Assembly (NCBI GenBank): GCA_951813855.1
Contig: OX638380.1
Span: 4,184,518-4,248,517 of the forward strand
Reading direction: 5' to 3'
DNA: 64,000 bases
Origin: an uncultured Verrucomicrobiae bacterium
Lineage (GTDB): Bacteria > Verrucomicrobiota > Verrucomicrobiia > Limisphaerales > AAA164-E04
Made by a program: the position numbers and the translations under genes. This document shows, one piece after another, positions 37,360 to 47,241 of this stretch (its first letter is position 1; each line of letters begins with the position of its first letter). The notes under the pieces are model-generated. The model was not told the origin of the DNA, searched no databases, and saw nothing but the letters and a program-made list of their open reading frames with translations.

Positions 37360-37919
37360 GGAATCGGCTCTCCCCATGGTTTCATTATCGGGATGGCGAA
37401 GGCAAGGCAGAACTGCCGGGGGACAATCCGAGAAGTTCCGCAGCGGTCCTTTCGGCGAGCCGGCGTTACTCTCCGGCGGCGGAATCATAGGAATCGGCTT
37501 CGGTGCGAGCAACCGGTTCACTGCAGCCCATGCCGTGACGAACGAGGCGAGAGCCGCGTCAAACTCGGGGAGGATCGTTTGCGGAGCGTCTGGTGCGGGG
37601 AAGCCGGCAATCAGGATCAAGCGGAACCGGCACTTCCGCTCGGCGGAGCGGCAATTTAAATTTGGACGAACGATGGTAACATGCTTGTTTTTTGGTCTGG
37701 TTTGTCGGAATATCTACTATCGAAACCTGTAACGACGCCTGCTCTGAAGCAGACGTAGTTATTACGGGCGGGAGAACGCGGGAATCGGATGAGGCATCGG
37801 ACAGCGATACCGGAATCCGGGGCGGCAGCGGAACCGAGCGATTTACCGTCGAAAACGGAACTTCGTCGGCCGCGGAACTTGCCGGGGAACGGAGCCGGGA
37901 AACATTGCAGGGAATAGCT
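37360..37919. other. Divergent promoter region
   Basis: 560 bp between the DUF4129 gene (reverse) and the cytochrome-DUF1549/1553 gene (forward). An open frame upstream of 37920 continues the latter, but its sequence is low-complexity and lacks a signal peptide, so I treat it as non-coding. The stretch around 37650-37710 is richer in A/T and is a plausible promoter zone. No further gene seen. Confidence 0.45.
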
Positions 37920-40900
37920 ATGCAACTCACCAGTCAGGCGCTACTCGCTACCGGTCGCTGCTTGGTCGGAACGATCGTTGTCGCGACGGTGTTCTGCTGC
38001 GGTCAATTGCGGAGCTTCGGCGATTCGTTTTCGGCCAAGGAATTGGAGTTTTTCGAGAAACGCATTCGTCCCGTGCTGGCGGCGCAATGTTTCGAATGCC
38101 ACAGCCAGGGAGCCGAAAAACTGAAGGCTTCTTTGAGGCTGGATTCGCGCCGAGGGGTATTGCAGGGCGGGGAGTCGGGAGCGATCGTGGTTCCGGGCAA
38201 ACCGGAAGAAAGCCGGCTGATCGAGGCACTCGGTTACGAGGATACCGATTTGCAAATGCCGCCCAAGTCGAAGTTGCCCGAACGAACCATTGCCGATTTC
38301 CGCAGATGGGTCGAATTGAAGTTGCCTTGGCCGTCGGAGCCTGAGCCTGCTGGGGATGAAGCCGCCGGAGGGCAGGAGAAAGCGTTCGATCTCGTGGCGC
38401 GCCGGGACAGTCATTGGGCGTGGCAACCCGTCCGCAGGACCGTGCCTCCGGAAGTGGAAACTCCGGAATGGTTGAGCAATCCGGTGGACGCTTTCGTGCT
38501 CAAGCGGCTCGAAGAGCAGGAGTTGCTTCCGGCCGAGCGAGCTTCCCGTCAAACCTTGATTCGCCGCCTTTACCTGGTGGTGACCGGATTGCCGCCTGCT
38601 CCCGAAGAATTGGCGAACGCTTTGGCTGACGACCGGTCGAATTATTGGGAAAGACTGGTGGATTCCTTGCTCGCTTCGCCCCGGTTCGGAGAGCGTTGGG
38701 CCCGTCATTGGCTGGACTTGGTGCGTTACGCCGAAACCTTGGGCCATGAATTCGATTTCGGCATCCCTAACGCATGGCGTTACCGGGATTACGTGATCCG
38801 GGCTTTCAACGAGGATACGCCCTACGATTTATTCGTTCAGGAGCATATCGCCGGCGATACGCTGGAGCCGCCCCGGACCAATCTCGAGAACGGTGCCAAC
38901 GAATCGTGGTTAGGCACGGGTTTTTATTGGTTAGGGCAACAAGTTCATTCTCCGGTCGATATCCAGATGAACCAGCTGGATGTCGTCGACAATCAAATCG
39001 ACGTTCTGACCAAGACTTTTATGGGCCTGACCGTATCCTGCGCTCGCTGCCACGATCACAAGTTCGACGCCATTTCGACCAAGGATTTTTATTCTCTCTA
39101 CGGCATGCTGACCAGTTCGCGTTATCATGAAGCGGCGGTCGACGATCCCCGGATTTACCGGCAGAACCGGGCGCGACTCGAAACGCTCAAGAAATCGATT
39201 CGAAAGCAGGGAGCGGCGGCCTGGCAAGAGAGCGCTTCGCAACTGGCCGAATATCTCGATGCTGGAACGAGTTTGCTGGAGGAACCGGTCGAACTTGCTC
39301 CGGCCGATTCGCCGTCGGATCTTCTGTTCGAGGATTTCGAAGGGAAGTCGAAGCGGCAGTGGACGGGGCAGGGAAAGGCGTTCGGCGAGGGAGAGAACGT
39401 TCCGGCGCTTACGGCCGTTTCGGATCCCACTTCGAGTCATCTGGGCGGAGGATACGTCAGTTCTTTGCCGCCGGAAGGCGAGGCGAAGGAAAATTATCGG
39501 GGCACCCTTGCCAGCGAGCCCTTCGTGATCGAACGGGATCACATTCATTTTCTGATAGCCGGCGGTTCCGACCGGCAGCGAACCGTCGTTCAACTGCTGG
39601 TCGACGGCAAGCAGGTGAGAACGGCTACGGGCAACAAGGATGCCGTTTTCCGTCCGTCCCACTGGGAGGTCAGCGAGTTTTCGGGCCAGGAAGCGACCAT
39701 TGTCGTCAAGGACGACGCCGAAGGGCAGTGGGGTTATATTTCGCTGGATCATATTCTGTTCAGTCAACGGGCTCGAGTTTTCGGATTTCAGAACCGGCCG
39801 TTGCCTACCCGGCAAAGCCTGGACGACAAAGCCCGGGCCGCCGGATTGAACGCAGAGGTGTTGGAACGTTGGATGTTAGCCTTGGACGAAGCTCGATCCG
39901 GCGACGAAAACCATCCGCTTCAGGCGGTGACTCGGTTGACGCAGAACATTGACTCAGAAGCTACTTTTCAAGAGCGATGGCTGGCGCCGCGCGACCGGAA
40001 TAAGCGACCGGATAACTCCTTGGTTGACGGCCGGGTGATGTGGGACGCGGCGGCCGATCGATTCGAAGATTGGTTTTTCGACGGCGTAGCGGTGAGTCAA
40101 GCCCTGCTCGAGGCCGGTGAATTGCTGATTGACGAGGCCGGTCTTGATTTGCAGCCGCATCCGACGTTTCACAGCGCCCGGTGGGCCAGACGCTTTCAGG
40201 GGAGCATGCGGTCGCCGACTTTCAACATTAAGGAAAGGTATATTCATGTGCTGGCGGCGGGCGAGCATAGCCGGATCAACGTCGTGATGAATAATTTCAA
40301 TATTATTCGGTCGCCGATCTACGGCGGCTTGAAGAAACGGCTTAATCACCGGGGCGAAAAATGGGTGACCATCGACTTGGGCCGGTGGATCGGGAACGAA
40401 GCCTATCTGGAAATCAAGGATACGACCCCGGGGGATCTGGCCGGGGCCGGCGGTTATCGCGACGACGGTTGGTTTTCGGTTTCCCGGGTCGTGTTTTCCG
40501 CGGCTTCGAGGCTTCCACGGACGCCGTCGCTCACGGCGGACAATTTGTGGAACGTGGCGCTGGAGCGTTCGGAGGGCGAGGCGCCGGACGATAAGTCAGT
40601 GTTTTTCGCTCAGTGCGAAGCGGGGACTGCAGCATTATTGGAACAAGGTTTCGCTGAGGAGCCGGAGACGGAATTATCCCGGGAAAACTGGGAATGGTTA
40701 GCTTGGTTGGTAAGAGAAAGATTATTGGAGGACCAGGAAGGCGAGTTGAGCCGCAGCGTGGCCGAGTACCAAAGTTACTCTCGCAAGATTCGAACGCCGA
40801 CGTTGGCTCCGGCCATGGTGGAGGGTAGCGGCATCGATCAGGTCGTTTTCGTGAGGGGCAATCCTCGGTCCCCCGGGGATCCGGCGCCTCGTAATATATT

Positions 40901-41816
40901 GGAAGCGTTAAGTCCTTCCTTTTCGATCGAAACGACGGGTTCCGGGCGGCGGGATTTGGCTCGGCAACTGGTCCATCCGGATAATCCCTTGACGGCTCGG
41001 GTCTACGTTAATCGGGTTTGGCTTCATCTGTTCGGCCGGGGACTGGTTTCGAGTCCGGATAATTTCGGCCGGTTGGGTGAAGAGCCGTCCCATCCGGAGT
41101 TGCTGGATTGGTTGGCCGATTGGTTCGTGAACGAAGGGCAATGGTCGACGAAACGCTTGATCCGTTTGTTGGTCACTTCCTCGACCTGGCGAATGTCCGC
41201 CACCGGGTCGCACGCCGACGCGGAATCGAAAGATCCGGAGAATCGTTGGTGGCACCGGATGAACATTCGCCGGTTGGAAGGGGAAGCGATCAGGGACGCG
41301 ATCCTCATGATCTCGGGAGATCTGGATTTGCGGCAGTTCGGACCGCCGCCGCCGTTGCATTTGACGCCGTTTATGACCGGCCGCGGCCGCCCGGGACGCA
41401 ACGGACCGTTGAACGGGCAGGGACGGCGTTCGGTTTACCAGGAAGTGCGGCGCAATTTCATCTCGCCCATGATGCTGGCCTTTGATACTCCGATCCCCTT
41501 TACGACCTTCGGCAAGCGGTCGGTATCGAACGTTCCCGCTCAGGCCTTGATTTTGATGAACGATCCCTTGGTGCTTCATCAAGCCGAACGCTGGGCTCGG
41601 CAAGTCCTCGCGATGCCGTTATCGACCGAAGCGCGAATCGACCGGATTTATGCGGCAGCGTTGGGCCGTAAACCGTTGCCCGACGAGAAAGAGCGGGCCC
41701 TGTCATTTATCGAGGATCGGGTTGTTCCTGAGTCGGAAGCCGAACAGGTGCTCGAGGCCTGGTCGGATTTTTGCCACGTCGTCTTTAACATTAAGGAATT
41801 CATTTATCTTCCCTAG
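37920..41816 (+). CDS. Cytochrome c-like / DUF1549 / DUF1553 protein with two inserted beta-domains
   Basis: 1298 aa from ATG 37920 with a signal sequence (hydrophobic 8-28). Planctomycete-type cytochrome domain at about 40-130 with heme motif CFECH (Cys57, Cys60, His61). DUF1549 follows at about 190-400, including a second CxxCH in SCARCHDHKFDAIS. DUF1553 is C-terminal (about 1000-1290: DNPLTARVYVNRVWLHLFGRGLV, NVPAQALILMNDP). Between them lie two related beta-sandwich-like segments (about 460-620 and 690-880), each ending in a WGYISLDHILFS / DGWFSVSRVVFS-type strand. The family is exported and associated with polysaccharide use in PVC bacteria; its chemistry is not established. The DUF1501 partner follows 2 bp later. 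Confidence 0.88.
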   Translation: MQLTSQALLATGRCLVGTIVVATVFCCGQLRSFGDSFSAKELEFFEKRIRPVLAAQCFECHSQGAEKLKASLRLDSRRGVLQGGESGAIVVPGKPEESRLIEALGYEDTDLQMPPKSKLPERTIADFRRWVELKLPWPSEPEPAGDEAAGGQEKAFDLVARRDSHWAWQPVRRTVPPEVETPEWLSNPVDAFVLKRLEEQELLPAERASRQTLIRRLYLVVTGLPPAPEELANALADDRSNYWERLVDSLLASPRFGERWARHWLDLVRYAETLGHEFDFGIPNAWRYRDYVIRAFNEDTPYDLFVQEHIAGDTLEPPRTNLENGANESWLGTGFYWLGQQVHSPVDIQMNQLDVVDNQIDVLTKTFMGLTVSCARCHDHKFDAISTKDFYSLYGMLTSSRYHEAAVDDPRIYRQNRARLETLKKSIRKQGAAAWQESASQLAEYLDAGTSLLEEPVELAPADSPSDLLFEDFEGKSKRQWTGQGKAFGEGENVPALTAVSDPTSSHLGGGYVSSLPPEGEAKENYRGTLASEPFVIERDHIHFLIAGGSDRQRTVVQLLVDGKQVRTATGNKDAVFRPSHWEVSEFSGQEATIVVKDDAEGQWGYISLDHILFSQRARVFGFQNRPLPTRQSLDDKARAAGLNAEVLERWMLALDEARSGDENHPLQAVTRLTQNIDSEATFQERWLAPRDRNKRPDNSLVDGRVMWDAAADRFEDWFFDGVAVSQALLEAGELLIDEAGLDLQPHPTFHSARWARRFQGSMRSPTFNIKERYIHVLAAGEHSRINVVMNNFNIIRSPIYGGLKKRLNHRGEKWVTIDLGRWIGNEAYLEIKDTTPGDLAGAGGYRDDGWFSVSRVVFSAASRLPRTPSLTADNLWNVALERSEGEAPDDKSVFFAQCEAGTAALLEQGFAEEPETELSRENWEWLAWLVRERLLEDQEGELSRSVAEYQSYSRKIRTPTLAPAMVEGSGIDQVVFVRGNPRSPGDPAPRNILEALSPSFSIETTGSGRRDLARQLVHPDNPLTARVYVNRVWLHLFGRGLVSSPDNFGRLGEEPSHPELLDWLADWFVNEGQWSTKRLIRLLVTSSTWRMSATGSHADAESKDPENRWWHRMNIRRLEGEAIRDAILMISGDLDLRQFGPPPPLHLTPFMTGRGRPGRNGPLNGQGRRSVYQEVRRNFISPMMLAFDTPIPFTTFGKRSVSNVPAQALILMNDPLVLHQAERWARQVLAMPLSTEARIDRIYAAALGRKPLPDEKERALSFIEDRVVPESEAEQVLEAWSDFCHVVFNIKEFIYLP

Positions 41817-41818
41817 TT

Positions 41819-43240
41819 ATGAAAACCGGGAATCATCGACTCATCAGCCGGCGGGAAATGCTGACCCGCTGTTCCAACGGATTCGGGGGCTTGGCTCTGT
41901 TGTCGCTGTTGCAACCGAGGGAGCGATTATCGGCTCGGATCGGGAACAATCCTCAAGCGCCTCGCGCCCCGCAATTCGCGCCTCGAGCCAAACGGGTCAT
42001 CATGCTCTATATGGACGGCGGGCCGGCTCATATGGATACGTTCGATCCGAAACCCCGCTTGAAAGCCGAGCACGGCAAGCCGTTCGGCCTCAAGAAGGAA
42101 CGAACCCAATTCAACAACAACGGCAATACTTTCGGGGGGCATTGGGAATTCCGGAAGCACGGTCAGAGCGGACTCGAGATCAGCGATTTGTTCCCTCATG
42201 TCAGCCGCCAGGCCGACGAACTGTGCGTGATTCGTTCCATGGTGTCCGAATTTTCCGAGCACACGAACGGGAATTACTTTCTCCATACCGGTCTGGGCTT
42301 GGCCGGGCGGCCCAGCGCCGGATCCTGGGTGGCCTACGGTCTGGGCACGGAAAACGAAAACTTGCCGGGATTCGTCGTGCTTAACGGAGGTTTGACTCCT
42401 CCTGGCGGATTGGACAATTTTTCCAACGGTTTTTTGCCGGCGACTTTTCAAGGTTCGGTTTTTCGACCGAACGACCCTCCGGTCGCCAACATCACTTCCC
42501 CAGAGGAAGACGGCAAGCGGAAATCCGGCAAACGAACCTTGCTGGAGGTTCTGGACCGGAGTTCTTTGGAACAGTTAGGCAACGCCGGGGAAGTGGAATC
42601 GGCCATCGTCAATTATGAATTGGCCTTCCGGATGCAGTCGGCGGTCCCTGAATTGATGAATCTGGACGGTGAGAACGAACTCACTCGGGAAATGTATGGT
42701 CTGAATTCCGAATTCCCGCATACCCGAACCTACGGGATGGAATGCCTTTTGGCCCGGCGTTTGGTCGAGCGGGGAGTGCGGTTCGTGGAATTGACTTGTC
42801 CCAACGTGGGAGCGGACCGCTGGGACCAACACGGCGGACTCAAACGGGGACATACGAACAACGCCCGAGCGGTAGACCAGCCGATCGGAGCTCTCTTGGC
42901 GGACCTGAAGGGGCGGGGGTTATTGGACGAAACCCTGGTGATCTGGTGCGGCGAGTTCGGTCGAACTCCGTTCTCTCAGGGAAGCGACGGCCGCGATCAC
43001 AATCCGTTCGGGTTTTCGATTTGGTTGGCCGGCGGTGGAGTCCGGGGCGGGATGACCTACGGAGCGACTGACGAATACGGTTACAAGGCGGTCGACAAAC
43101 GCGTCGAAATCTATGACCTGCACGCGACGATGTTGCATTTGCTGGGAATTGATCACAAGCGGTTGACCGTCAGATTTAGCGGGCGCGACATGCGGTTAAC
43201 CGATGTCCACGGTAAATTGATCGGCGACATCATCGCTTGA
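41819..43240 (+). CDS. DUF1501 protein, sulfatase-fold, exported
   Basis: 473 aa with a Tat-like leader (ISRREMLTRCSNGFGGLALLSLL). DUF1501 belongs to the alkaline-phosphatase/sulfatase fold superfamily. Visible landmarks are VIMLYMDGGPAHMDTFDPKP, GLEISDLFPHVSRQADELCVIRSM, DQHGGLKRGH, LVIWCGEFGRTPFSQG, and DLHATMLHLLGIDH. It is coupled to the upstream cytochrome-DUF1549/1553 gene, the standard pair in PVC genomes, and the two probably act together outside the cytoplasm. The enzymatic activity is not known from sequence. Confidence 0.9.
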   Translation: MKTGNHRLISRREMLTRCSNGFGGLALLSLLQPRERLSARIGNNPQAPRAPQFAPRAKRVIMLYMDGGPAHMDTFDPKPRLKAEHGKPFGLKKERTQFNNNGNTFGGHWEFRKHGQSGLEISDLFPHVSRQADELCVIRSMVSEFSEHTNGNYFLHTGLGLAGRPSAGSWVAYGLGTENENLPGFVVLNGGLTPPGGLDNFSNGFLPATFQGSVFRPNDPPVANITSPEEDGKRKSGKRTLLEVLDRSSLEQLGNAGEVESAIVNYELAFRMQSAVPELMNLDGENELTREMYGLNSEFPHTRTYGMECLLARRLVERGVRFVELTCPNVGADRWDQHGGLKRGHTNNARAVDQPIGALLADLKGRGLLDETLVIWCGEFGRTPFSQGSDGRDHNPFGFSIWLAGGGVRGGMTYGATDEYGYKAVDKRVEIYDLHATMLHLLGIDHKRLTVRFSGRDMRLTDVHGKLIGDIIA

Positions 43241-44303
43241 ACGGTCAGAGGGGCAAGAAACAATTCGCATTATACCGACCCCGGCCATCGTTTTTTTATG
43301 GTGTTAATCTGGTCTGTCGCTTCGCTTTCGCGTACCGGTAACGCGAGTTCATCCAGCGTGGTTCCAGAGACCGACCATACGGATTGGAGAGAGAGGCCGT
43401 CCGATTTGCCGTTAGTTTCCCCTGGAGTTGAAGTTGCGCCAGGTTATGGTTGCTTAGGGGAGAAGAAGTGGGGATATGTGAAGAAAAGGCAGTGGAAGAA
43501 TCAGGGGATGTCGCTAACGGGATTGTTACTAACAGCAACGGTTCGTTGGGAGGGTGGCTGCATAAAACCAGATATGGAGATAAATTGTATCCCGATAACG
43601 AGTTTTCCCTGACAGCAATGGAACGTTGGGTATCGATAACTACGACACAATACTTGGGGTCAGGTAGTATGTTGACGAAGATTGGATGACAAAGGAGTTT
43701 GAAGACGCAAAAAAGAAATATTTAGAAAAAACGTCATGGCCGATCGCCTCGAATTATATTATTTCGACAACTGAAGCGGGACAAATTTGATACAAAGCTT
43801 CTAGAACGGGTAGCATCCAATAGGGTAACAATTGACCGGCATCATATTCCTGAGGAGTAATGCAATTAGTTTATGGATAGATACTCAAGAAAATTCTACA
43901 ACTAAGGCACCCGGATATTTCCCGGCGCAGTCATTTTGTCGTTCGGCACGCCCGGCAGCTGAAAAAGAGGGGTGAGGTATCCTCTCGACCTTGGACTCTT
44001 CCGCCTAAGAGTTGACCGGCAAACTGATATCAGCCTGTTATCTAGGCCTTCGAACTGGTTTCTCTGACTATAATCATCGTTGTGCCCGGGAAACGGCAGG
44101 AACTGGGCACTTGGGCGGTTCCCCAATATCGTTTGATCGTCCACGATATTTCCGGTCAGAATCGCTGTTGAGAAACCAGGTTTAAGCCGAATAACGATAT
44201 TTGGCTTGCCTAAATTGTTACGATTTGTAACAACTGGCCGCTTTTTGGTGTCTTGTTCGTTTCGAAGCACGTGGCGGGAATCGTTTTCGCGAATTGAATT
44301 CAA
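43241..44303. other. A/T-richer stretch with coding relics
   Basis: About 1 kb without an intact gene and visibly lower in GC than the flanks. In one frame around 43628-43790 the sequence reads DSNGTLGIDNYDTILGVR, a TAG, then YVDEDWMTKEFEDAKKKYLEKTSW and PIASNYIISTTEAGQI. This looks like a decayed small acidic protein; the W-P-x-x-x-Y-I-I pattern faintly recalls SMI1/KNR4-like proteins, at low confidence. The rest up to the DUF4956 start shows nothing I can name. Confidence 0.4.
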
Positions 44304-44990
44304 ATGGAAAAGCTTCAATCAACGCTCGAATACTTTCAATCTCGAACTGAGTCATTTGACTTGGAGTTTTTTTTGTATGGTCTGCTGTTGACCGCGCTGA
44401 TGTCTTATGTTTTAAGCTTGATTTATATCCGGTTCGGCGATGCGTTATCGAACCGGGAGTTGTTCGGACGCAATTTCGTGGTGCTGTCCATGACCACCAT
44501 GCTAATCATTACGCTGGTCAAAACTTCACTCGCTCTATCGCTGGGTTTGGTGGGGGCTCTTTCCATCATTCGGTTTCGGGCTGCCATCAAAGAACCCGAA
44601 GAATTGACTTACTTGTTTTTGGCGATCGCCATCGGCTTGGGCATGGGAGCCGACGAGCCGATTATCACCATGGCGGCTTTTCTAGTGATAGTCGCAATTT
44701 TGGTCGTTCGCAAACTGGTGCGGAGACGCCAACCGGAGGCCAATTTTTATTTGACGATCGCCGGAGTCCGGATCGACGAGTCGATTCTGGACCGGATTCA
44801 ACAAGTGATCTGCCGGCACGCTCGAAACGTGCGGTTGCGGCGCCTCGACGAAACCGACACTCAAATCGAAGTTTCTTTTCAGACGCAGTTCGAATCGCTC
44901 AATAACCTGCACCATTGCATGAATAAATTGCGCGGGCTCGATCGGGAAATGAAAATCAGCCTGGTTGACGATAGGGGGATCGGCACTTGA
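44304..44990 (+). CDS. DUF4956 membrane protein
   Basis: 228 aa. Three to four hydrophobic helices (about 24-43, 58-82, 99-113, 118-134) around the conserved cytoplasmic loop GALSIIRFRAAIKEPEELTYLFLAIAIGLGMG, which is the DUF4956 signature. A soluble C-terminal part of about 85 residues has a ferredoxin-like beta-alpha pattern (FYLTIAGVRIDESILDRIQQV, TQIEVSFQT). DUF4956 genes commonly sit beside VTC-domain polyphosphate polymerase genes, as here (TTGA overlap). It probably helps the VTC protein at the membrane; the mechanism is unknown. Confidence 0.85.
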   Translation: MEKLQSTLEYFQSRTESFDLEFFLYGLLLTALMSYVLSLIYIRFGDALSNRELFGRNFVVLSMTTMLIITLVKTSLALSLGLVGALSIIRFRAAIKEPEELTYLFLAIAIGLGMGADEPIITMAAFLVIVAILVVRKLVRRRQPEANFYLTIAGVRIDESILDRIQQVICRHARNVRLRRLDETDTQIEVSFQTQFESLNNLHHCMNKLRGLDREMKISLVDDRGIGT

Positions 44991-45700
44991 AACGATCGGG
45001 CGTCCACAACGCGAACGCTCCGGCTTCCCTTGATTTCCGTTTCGAGCGCAAATACCGGATTACCGGGGTCGCTCCCTCAGAAATCGAGTCGTGGGTATTG
45101 AATTGTCCGAGTTTTTTTCGGAAAGCCTACGAACCTAGGTACATAAACAACATCTACCTGGATACGACGGCTCTCGGCAATTATTTTCAGAATCTCGCCG
45201 GAGTCGCCAATCGCACGAAGATCAGGGTGCGGTGGTACGGGAAGCTGTTCGGCGATGTTAAATCGCCCAAACTCGAGTACAAAATCAAGCGAGGGATGTT
45301 GGGAGTCAAGGAAATCTATCCATTGGTCGATTTCCGGTTTGACCGGGGATTCGGGACGAAAGATCTGGAACTGGTTTTTTCCCGTAGCGACTTGAAGGAT
45401 CGGGTGCGGAAGGATTTAAGTTTCGTCAGACCGTTTCTCGTCAATCGTTATCACCGCAAGTATTTTATCTCCGCCAATCGGGAGTATCGGATCACCCTCG
45501 ATACCGAAATGGATTTTTACCGTTTTGCCAGTTTCGACAACCAGTTTCTCGTCAAAAGTTCGCTGCCAGACGATACGGTGATGGAATTGAAGTATTCCGG
45601 CACGATCCGGGATCTCGACGATAGCCTGATGAATTACTTTCCCCATCGGGTGACTCGCATGTCGAAATACGTGGTCGGTTTGGAAGCGGTCGAATTGTAG
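44987..45700 (+). CDS. VTC-domain polyphosphate polymerase-like protein
   Basis: 237 aa, TTG start overlapping the DUF4956 stop. VTC domains adopt the triphosphate-tunnel fold and polymerise ATP gamma-phosphate into polyphosphate in yeast. Matching segments are FRFERKYRI (basic tunnel residues), RYINNIYLDTTALGNYFQNLAGVANRTKIRVRWYG, PKLEYKIKRGMLGVKEIYPL, and VMELKYSG near the C-terminus. The protein is soluble, so activity is presumably on the cytoplasmic side, coupled to the DUF4956 partner. Polymerase activity is inferred from the fold, not shown. Confidence 0.85.
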   Translation: MKRSGVHNANAPASLDFRFERKYRITGVAPSEIESWVLNCPSFFRKAYEPRYINNIYLDTTALGNYFQNLAGVANRTKIRVRWYGKLFGDVKSPKLEYKIKRGMLGVKEIYPLVDFRFDRGFGTKDLELVFSRSDLKDRVRKDLSFVRPFLVNRYHRKYFISANREYRITLDTEMDFYRFASFDNQFLVKSSLPDDTVMELKYSGTIRDLDDSLMNYFPHRVTRMSKYVVGLEAVEL

Positions 45701-45791
45701 CCGGTCCCGGAGCGGCAGCGGGAAAATCGCCTAGGGAAAGCTTGACCCTGGAGCCGTTTGGGGTAGGATCAGTTGCTATCCCCAATTCTGT

Positions 45792-47084
45792 ATGGACATA
45801 AAATGGAGCGTTCTTCGGTCGGTTCGAGTTCTTCTGGCCTTGGTTTTTATCGTATTTTGGATCGGAGCGATGCCAACGAACGCCGCTAACTACGACGAAA
45901 GCAAGATTCCTCGTTACGTCCTGCCGGAACTGTTGAAGGATCAAGACGGCACGGTCATCGAATCCGCCGAGCAATGGGAGAGGATTCGGCGCCCGGTGAT
46001 TCTGCGCGATTTTCAACAACGGGTTTACGGCGAGGCGCCTTCGGATCCGGAATCCATCCGTTATCGGGTGGACCGAGTTATCCAGAGAGCTCTGAACGGT
46101 CAGGCCACTCAGAAGGAAATCGTCATCAGTTTTTCCGATCGCCCGGACGGGCCGCAAATGACGGTGTTGCTGTTCGTTCCGGCACCTGGCAATCAACCGG
46201 CGCCGGCTTTTTTAGGGCTCAATTTCGGCGGTAACCATACCATTCATTCTTCGCCTGATATCAGCGTCACCAGTTCATGGGTTCGTAACGACGAGGGCGC
46301 TGGGATCAAGGACAATCGCGCTAGTTCGGCTCATCGGGGACGGGCCGCCGGCCGTTGGCCCGTCGAACAGATCTTGCAGCGTGGTTACGCGCTGGTGACC
46401 GCTTACTACGGAGATATCGATCCGGATTTCGACGACGGATTCAAAAATGGCGTGCACTCGCTCTACCATGCCGAAAAGAAACCCGACCGTCACGAGTGGG
46501 GATCGATTTCCGCTTGGGCTTGGGGCATGAGCCGAATCATGGATTATCTGGAACAGGATTCGGATATCGACGAGGCGAGAGTGGCTGTTATCGGTCATTC
46601 CCGCTTGGGTAAAACCTCCCTTTGGGCCGGGGCGCGCGACCGGAGATTCGCCATGGTGATTTCCAACAATTCGGGGTGCGGGGGAGCCGCGCTGAGCCGA
46701 CGGCAATTCGGCGAAACCATCGGCCGGATCAACACGTCTTTTCCGCATTGGTTTTGCGATAATTTCAGCTGGTATATCTCTCGGGAAGGATTGATGCCGA
46801 TCGATCAGCATATGCTGGTCGCCTTGGCCGCTCCCCGGCCCATATACGTGGCCAGCGCCACCGAAGATCGATGGGCTGATCCCAAGGGCGAATTTTTAGC
46901 CGCTCGGGAAGCTACCCCCGTGTACCGGTTATACGGTCTGGAAGGTATTGAAGCCGAGGAATTGCCCGAACCTGACCAATCGATCGGCGGCCATATCGGA
47001 TATCACATCCGAACGGGAGCTCACGACTTGAAGCTGTTCGATTGGGAGCGTTATCTCGATTTTGCCGATCGACATTTTCGATAG
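45792..47084 (+). CDS. CE15-like glucuronoyl esterase, secreted
   Basis: 430 aa alpha/beta hydrolase with an N-terminal signal peptide (about 8-31, ending PTNAA). The nucleophile elbow reads VIGHSRLGKTSLWAGA with Ser269, the bacterial CE15 pattern G-x-S-R-x-G-K. Further landmarks are PAFLGLNFGGNHT, YALVTAYYGDIDPDF, GSISAWAWGMSRIMDYLE, a WFCDNF segment, and the acidic and His region (SATEDRWADPKGEF; GGHIGYHIRTGAHDL). CE15 enzymes cut ester bonds between glucuronoyl groups of xylan and lignin alcohols. It starts 91 bp after the VTC gene; a functional tie is not evident. Confidence 0.88.
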   Translation: MDIKWSVLRSVRVLLALVFIVFWIGAMPTNAANYDESKIPRYVLPELLKDQDGTVIESAEQWERIRRPVILRDFQQRVYGEAPSDPESIRYRVDRVIQRALNGQATQKEIVISFSDRPDGPQMTVLLFVPAPGNQPAPAFLGLNFGGNHTIHSSPDISVTSSWVRNDEGAGIKDNRASSAHRGRAAGRWPVEQILQRGYALVTAYYGDIDPDFDDGFKNGVHSLYHAEKKPDRHEWGSISAWAWGMSRIMDYLEQDSDIDEARVAVIGHSRLGKTSLWAGARDRRFAMVISNNSGCGGAALSRRQFGETIGRINTSFPHWFCDNFSWYISREGLMPIDQHMLVALAAPRPIYVASATEDRWADPKGEFLAAREATPVYRLYGLEGIEAEELPEPDQSIGGHIGYHIRTGAHDLKLFDWERYLDFADRHFR

Positions 47085-47241
47085 CCGTTCGGGCCGATTC
47101 GTTTTCGAGTGGTTTTATCGAGTCTTAATCCAGGCGGGGCACTGTCGCGCTAAAAGAAGGAGTGTCTCGGGGGAGGACGAGCGAGAAAACGTCGCCGATC
47201 GGTCCGGATGCCGTGACTGGGTGAATGAGAGGGGCGGCGGC

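Noticed and set aside
37692..37919. Upstream extension of the first cytochrome-DUF1549/1553 gene
   Set aside because: The added residues would bury the signal peptide and have no family similarity.
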